Below are positions 60,794 through 64,000 of a DNA stretch of 64,000 nt, piece by piece. The stretch lies in the NCBI RefSeq assembly GCF_009765735.1, contig NZ_LMUW01000054.1:632-64631 (forward strand). Direction: 5' to 3'. The notes under the pieces are model-generated. The model saw nothing but the letters and a program-made list of their open reading frames with translations, had not been told where the DNA came from and made no database searches. The stretch is from Xenophilus sp. L33. Its GTDB lineage: Bacteria > Pseudomonadota > Gammaproteobacteria > Burkholderiales > Burkholderiaceae_C. The position numbers and the translations under genes were made by a program. How positions within the stretch are numbered: position 1 is the stretch's first letter; the number at the start of each line of letters is the position of its first letter.

Positions 60794-60818
60794 ATTCGCC
60801 TTGCGAATTATTGCGAAT
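60794..60818. promoter_or_regulatory. Operator copy 3: ATTCGC-CTT-GCGAAT plus half-site
   Basis: A perfect 15-base interrupted palindrome at 60794-60808, then GCGAAT again at 60813-60818. Position just after the predicted start of the rightward promoter suggests repression. Confidence 0.7.
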
Positions 60819-60834
60819 TGCAGAAAGAGACGAC

Positions 60835-61353
60835 ATGCTCGTGACCGACGAAGTCCTGGCCTACGTGGGCCTCTCGACCGAGGCGGAATTCGCCTGCGAT
60901 CCGGTCGAGGCCGGCGCCGTGCGCCGCTTTGCCCAGGCCATCATGGACGAGTCGGCCGCCTATGGCACGGAACCGTGCGAGGCCCATCGGCGCTACGGTG
61001 GCCCGGTGGCACCGACGCTCTTCGCCAACCACATGATGCGGCGCCCGCTCGGCACGCCGGACCCGGTCGCGCTCAATGCCCACGATCCCGACTTCGATGG
61101 CATCGTCCCGGTCGCCAGCCTCCCGGGCATCGCGCCGCTGGGGCACCTGGCCTCGCTCAACGGCGGCTCCGAGTTCGAGTTCTTCCGCCATGCGCGGCAC
61201 GGCGAGCGGGTGAGCCTCAGACTCAGTTACGAGAGCATCACCGAAAAGGCATCGAGCAAGGGCCCGATGGTGCTGGTAGTGCGCCTCTACGAATTCCGCA
61301 GCGCCGGCGGCGAACTGCTGCTGCGCTCGCGCATGACCACTCTGCGGAGATAG
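60835..61353 (+). CDS. MaoC-like hotdog dehydratase subunit 1
   Basis: A 172-residue single-hotdog protein. RRYGGPVAPTLFANHMMRRP resembles the conserved helix of the FAS1/MaoC N-terminal dehydratase domain, and HARHGERVSLRLSYESITEK the following strands. Three bases before the second hotdog gene. Heterodimeric MaoC hydratases made from two short subunits act on bulky enoyl-CoAs (known from steroid degradation); the same is likely here (inferred). AGAAAGAGA precedes the ATG at 60835. Confidence 0.78.
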   Translation: MLVTDEVLAYVGLSTEAEFACDPVEAGAVRRFAQAIMDESAAYGTEPCEAHRRYGGPVAPTLFANHMMRRPLGTPDPVALNAHDPDFDGIVPVASLPGIAPLGHLASLNGGSEFEFFRHARHGERVSLRLSYESITEKASSKGPMVLVVRLYEFRSAGGELLLRSRMTTLRR

Positions 61354-61356
61354 ACG

Positions 61357-61827
61357 ATGCAACCTCTTCACTTCGAGGATGTCGCGCCCGGCCAGCTGCT
61401 GCCGGTGCTGGCCAAGGGTCCGCTGCGCGAGATGCACCTGTTCCGGTGGTCCGCCGCAATGGAGAACTGGCACCGCATCCACTACGACCGGCGCTTCGCG
61501 CAGGAACACGACAAGCTGCCCGATCTGCTGATCAACGGCTCCCTCAAGCAGCAGTTCCTGGTGCAGCTGGTCAAGGACTGGGTCGGCCTCGACGGCTGGG
61601 TCTGGAAGATCCGCTTCCAGTTCCGCGCCATGAACACCGTCGGCGAGACCCTGAACGTCTGGGGCAAGGTGCTCTCGACCGAACGGCTCGCCGACTACGG
61701 CCTGGCCACGATCGAGCTGGGCATCCTGAACCAGGACGGCAAGGAATCGACACCCGGCGAGGCCGTGGTCGCCCTGCCCTTTCGCGACGGGCCTGCGGTT
61801 CCGTATCCCTTCGTGCCACCCCACTGA
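61357..61827 (+). CDS. MaoC-like hotdog dehydratase subunit 2
   Basis: A 156-residue hotdog protein. LHFEDVAPGQLLPVLAKGPL is the MaoC N-terminal strand pair and ENWHRIHYDRRFAQEHD the hydratase helix, with an Asp and a His in the positions expected for catalysis; LLINGSLKQQFLVQLV follows. It probably forms the catalytic half of the enoyl-CoA hydratase with the 172-residue neighbour. Confidence 0.8.
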   Translation: MQPLHFEDVAPGQLLPVLAKGPLREMHLFRWSAAMENWHRIHYDRRFAQEHDKLPDLLINGSLKQQFLVQLVKDWVGLDGWVWKIRFQFRAMNTVGETLNVWGKVLSTERLADYGLATIELGILNQDGKESTPGEAVVALPFRDGPAVPYPFVPPH

Positions 61828-61845
61828 ACCCGCCGAGGACTTCCC

Positions 61846-62817
61846 ATGCCATCCATTCCCAGCAAGGTCCAGATCAACGAGGAAGGCCCGCGCGAGGGCT
61901 TCCAGATCGAGAAGAACCCGATCCCGACCGCACGCAAGATCGAGTTGATCGACAGCCTGTCGCGCACCGGCCTGAATCGCATCCAGATCGTTTCCTTCGT
62001 CAATCCGAAAGCGGTGCCCGGCATGGCCGACGCCGAGGAAGTGGTCGAGGGATTCCACAAGGCGCCCGGCATCAGCTACGTCGGCCTCTGGCTCAACGAC
62101 AAGGGCCTCAAGCGCGCGATCGACAGCGGCCGGCTGGAGGTCAAGGGTTCGGTCTCGCTGTGCGCCTCCGAGCCCTTCCTGATGCGCAACCAGAACCGCA
62201 CGAAGGAAGAGAACATCCCGCTGCAGCACAAGACCATGGAGATGTTCAAGGCGCACCAGGTGGCGGTTCGGCGCGGCGCGGTGATGGCCGCCTTCGGCTG
62301 CAACTTCGCCGGCGACATCCCGGTGGAGACGGTGCTGGACACGGTCGAGCAGGCCGTGAACATCGCGGCCGCGCACGATTTCACGCTCGACACCATGATG
62401 CTGGCCGACACCATGGCCTGGGCCACGCCGGCGTCGATCAAGCGCGTGGTCGGCGCGGTGCAGGACCGGCATCCCGGGCTGGAGGTCACGCTGCACCTGC
62501 ACGACACCCGCGGCATGGGCATCGCCAACGCCTATGCCGGGCTCGAGATGGGCGTGAAGACCTTCGACTCGGCCGTTGGCGGCCTCGGCGGCTGCCCCTT
62601 CGCCGGCCACGCCGGCGCGGCCGGCAACGTCTGCACCGAAGACCTTGTCTTCATGTGCGACGAGATGGGTATCGAGACCGGCGTCGACCTCGAGGCGCTG
62701 CTCGAATCCGCGCGGCTGGCCGAGGACATCGTCGGCCATCCGTTGCCCGGCTCGGTCATGCGCGGCGGCAGCCTGCGCGCCCTGCGCGACAAGGTCGGCG
62801 CCGCCCGCGCCGCCTGA
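61846..62817 (+). CDS. HMG-CoA-lyase-like aldolase
   Basis: A 323-residue TIM-barrel enzyme of the HMGL family. GPREGFQIEKN holds the catalytic Arg, HLHDTRGMGIAN the metal-binding His pair (about residue 217), and GGLGGCPFAGHAGAAGNV the mobile-loop Cys. Members cleave 3-hydroxyacyl-CoAs with a tertiary or carboxylated centre to acetyl-CoA and a ketone or keto acid. In this unit it would act after hydration by the MaoC pair (inferred). The native substrate need not be HMG-CoA; no leucine-pathway genes are near. Confidence 0.87.
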   Translation: MPSIPSKVQINEEGPREGFQIEKNPIPTARKIELIDSLSRTGLNRIQIVSFVNPKAVPGMADAEEVVEGFHKAPGISYVGLWLNDKGLKRAIDSGRLEVKGSVSLCASEPFLMRNQNRTKEENIPLQHKTMEMFKAHQVAVRRGAVMAAFGCNFAGDIPVETVLDTVEQAVNIAAAHDFTLDTMMLADTMAWATPASIKRVVGAVQDRHPGLEVTLHLHDTRGMGIANAYAGLEMGVKTFDSAVGGLGGCPFAGHAGAAGNVCTEDLVFMCDEMGIETGVDLEALLESARLAEDIVGHPLPGSVMRGGSLRALRDKVGAARAA

Positions 62818-62848
62818 ACACCCCCTCAGAAGGACACCCGAAGGACAC

Positions 62849-64000
62849 ATGGCAAATCACAAGGACTTCCAGGCCAGCGGGCCGCTGCGCGGCCTGCGCG
62901 TGGTCGAGTTGGGCATGCTCTTCGCGGGACCGCTGATCGCGACCAACCTGGCCGACATGGGCGCCGAGATCGTCAAGATCGAGCACCCCAAGGGCGACGT
63001 GGTGCGCGGCCTCGGGCGCGGCGAGAACTCGCTCTGGTGGAGCGTGGTCGCGCGCAACAAGAAACTGGTGGCGGCCGACGTCAAGAAGCCCGAGGGCGCC
63101 GAGGTGGTGCGCAAGCTGATCGCCAGCGCCGACGTCTTCATCGAGAACTTCCGGCCCGGCCGGGTCAAGGAATGGGGTCTCGACTACGACACGCTGCGCG
63201 AGATCAATCCCGGGCTCGTCATGGTCCACGTAAGCGGCTACGGACAGACCGGCCCGTACAGCGAGCGGCCCGGCGTCGGCACGCTGGCCGAGGCCTTCAG
63301 CGGCTACGCGCACGTCACCGGGCAGCCCGACGGTCCGCCTACGCTGCCCTCCTTCCCGCTGGCCGACGGCGTCGCCGCGCTCACCGGCACCTATGCGGTG
63401 CTGGCCGCGCTGTGGGCGCGCGACCGCAATGGCGGCATCGGCGACGAGATCGACGTCAGCCTCTACGAGCCGCTCCTGAGCATGACCGGGCCGATGCTCA
63501 TCAACTACACCAAGGGCGGCGTGGTCTCCAACCGAGAAGGCAATCGGGCTCGCTGGTCGACCCCGCGCAACACCTACAAGACGAAGGACGAGCGCTGGAT
63601 CGCAGTCTCCAGCGCCGCCGACTCACCGGCGATGCGCCTCTTCACCGCCATCGGCCGCGCAGATCTCACCACCGACCCGGACTGGTCCACCAACCGCGAA
63701 CGGCTAAAGCGCGTCGAGGAATGCGACGGCATGATCGCCGCCTGGATGCGCGAGCACACGCAGGCCGAAGTCATGGAACACCTGAACAAGTTCGACGTGC
63801 TGGCCGCGCCGGTTCACGACATCGAGACCATCCTGGCCGACCCGCACGTGCAGCAGCGCGGCACCGTGGTGACGCTGCAGGACCCGGTGCTCGGCGACAC
63901 CGGCGTGCAGGAGGTGGTGCCGCGTTTTCGCAATTCGCCGGGCCGCATCAACTGGCTCGGCAAGAGCGAGGTCGGCACCGAGACCCGCGACTTCCTGGTC
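62849..64000 (+). CDS. Class III CoA-transferase (CaiB/BaiF family), 3' end beyond the window
   Basis: The first 384 residues are present, with no stop before the window ends. GLRVVELGMLFAGPLIATNL, the dinucleotide-like IVKIEHPKGDVVRGLGR, and Asp173 in LADGVAAL (the aspartyl-anhydride residue known from formyl-CoA transferase) identify the family. It moves CoA between carboxylates and so either activates the pathway's starting acid or recycles formyl- or succinyl-CoA. AAGGACACAC precedes the ATG at 62849. The full length is usually about 400 residues, so little is missing. Confidence 0.9.
   Translation, partial: MANHKDFQASGPLRGLRVVELGMLFAGPLIATNLADMGAEIVKIEHPKGDVVRGLGRGENSLWWSVVARNKKLVAADVKKPEGAEVVRKLIASADVFIENFRPGRVKEWGLDYDTLREINPGLVMVHVSGYGQTGPYSERPGVGTLAEAFSGYAHVTGQPDGPPTLPSFPLADGVAALTGTYAVLAALWARDRNGGIGDEIDVSLYEPLLSMTGPMLINYTKGGVVSNREGNRARWSTPRNTYKTKDERWIAVSSAADSPAMRLFTAIGRADLTTDPDWSTNRERLKRVEECDGMIAAWMREHTQAEVMEHLNKFDVLAAPVHDIETILADPHVQQRGTVVTLQDPVLGDTGVQEVVPRFRNSPGRINWLGKSEVGTETRDFLV

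Noticed and set aside
1..64000. tRNA, rRNA, insertion sequences, prophage, CRISPR arrays
   Set aside because: None seen: no cloverleaf-like segments, transposase motifs, terminal repeats or regularly spaced repeats.

Overview
The window is a GC-rich (roughly 70% G+C), densely coded stretch of bacterial chromosome. It most resembles a Burkholderiales betaproteobacterium, probably a Comamonadaceae member of the Variovorax type. That placement is an inference from gene families (two Bug/TctC solute-binding proteins, a HapCD-type hydroquinone dioxygenase, DUF3297, an FeS-type photolyase) and codon use; no rRNA or marker gene is present. I see no rRNA, tRNA, insertion sequence, phage or CRISPR. 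No gap between genes exceeds about 250 bases.

Layout. 1-4.5 kb: end of a DUF2272 gene, then (-) GNAT acetyltransferase, DUF2252 protein and a GT39 glycosyltransferase. 4.75-19.6 kb: signalling and single genes, including a GAF/PAS/GGDEF/EAL protein, a double-hotdog protein, a LysR regulator, an alpha/beta-hydrolase, an MBL hydrolase, DUF3297, a REC-EAL protein, a SET-domain protein, a large hybrid PAS histidine kinase and a FeS-BCP photolyase. 18.6-28.4 kb: one (-) strand block in which an NCS1-transporter/histidine-kinase fusion overlaps a LuxR-type response regulator, followed by a polyamine-type ABC importer and an alpha/beta-hydrolase. 28.5-32.3 kb: secreted TPR-like/CHAT protease, an 85-residue protein of unknown function and an FHA protein. 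32.3-41.7 kb: DedA protein, a complete LIV-type ABC importer, an aldehyde dehydrogenase and the two subunits of a hydroquinone 1,2-dioxygenase, with a LysR gene upstream. 41.8-51.4 kb: Tat-exported Gfo/Idh oxidoreductase, GlgX, a lipoprotein, a SemiSWEET-like protein, a NarX/NarL-like pair, an NlpC/P60-like protein, an NDH-2-like dehydrogenase and DUF427. 51.5-64 kb: carboxylate and CoA-thioester catabolism (two Bug proteins, aldehyde dehydrogenase, MBL, DUF2889, two acyl-CoA dehydrogenases, a ThDP enzyme, two hotdog dehydratases, an HMG-CoA-lyase-like enzyme and a class III CoA-transferase cut by the window end).

How the genes work together. The 52.6-64 kb genes form three transcription units. 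Each has a good sigma70-like promoter, and just downstream of each predicted start lies the same palindrome, ATTCGC-N3-GCRAAT, with an extra half-site. This is strong evidence for one repressor-controlled regulon of unknown substrate; the regulator is not in the window. The 18.6-28.4 kb block reads as a sense-and-import unit: a transporter-like sensor with a nine-cysteine module, its response regulator, an importer and a hydrolase. The hydroquinone block couples ring cleavage and semialdehyde oxidation to a dedicated importer, but lacks the maleylacetate reductase that would finish the route.
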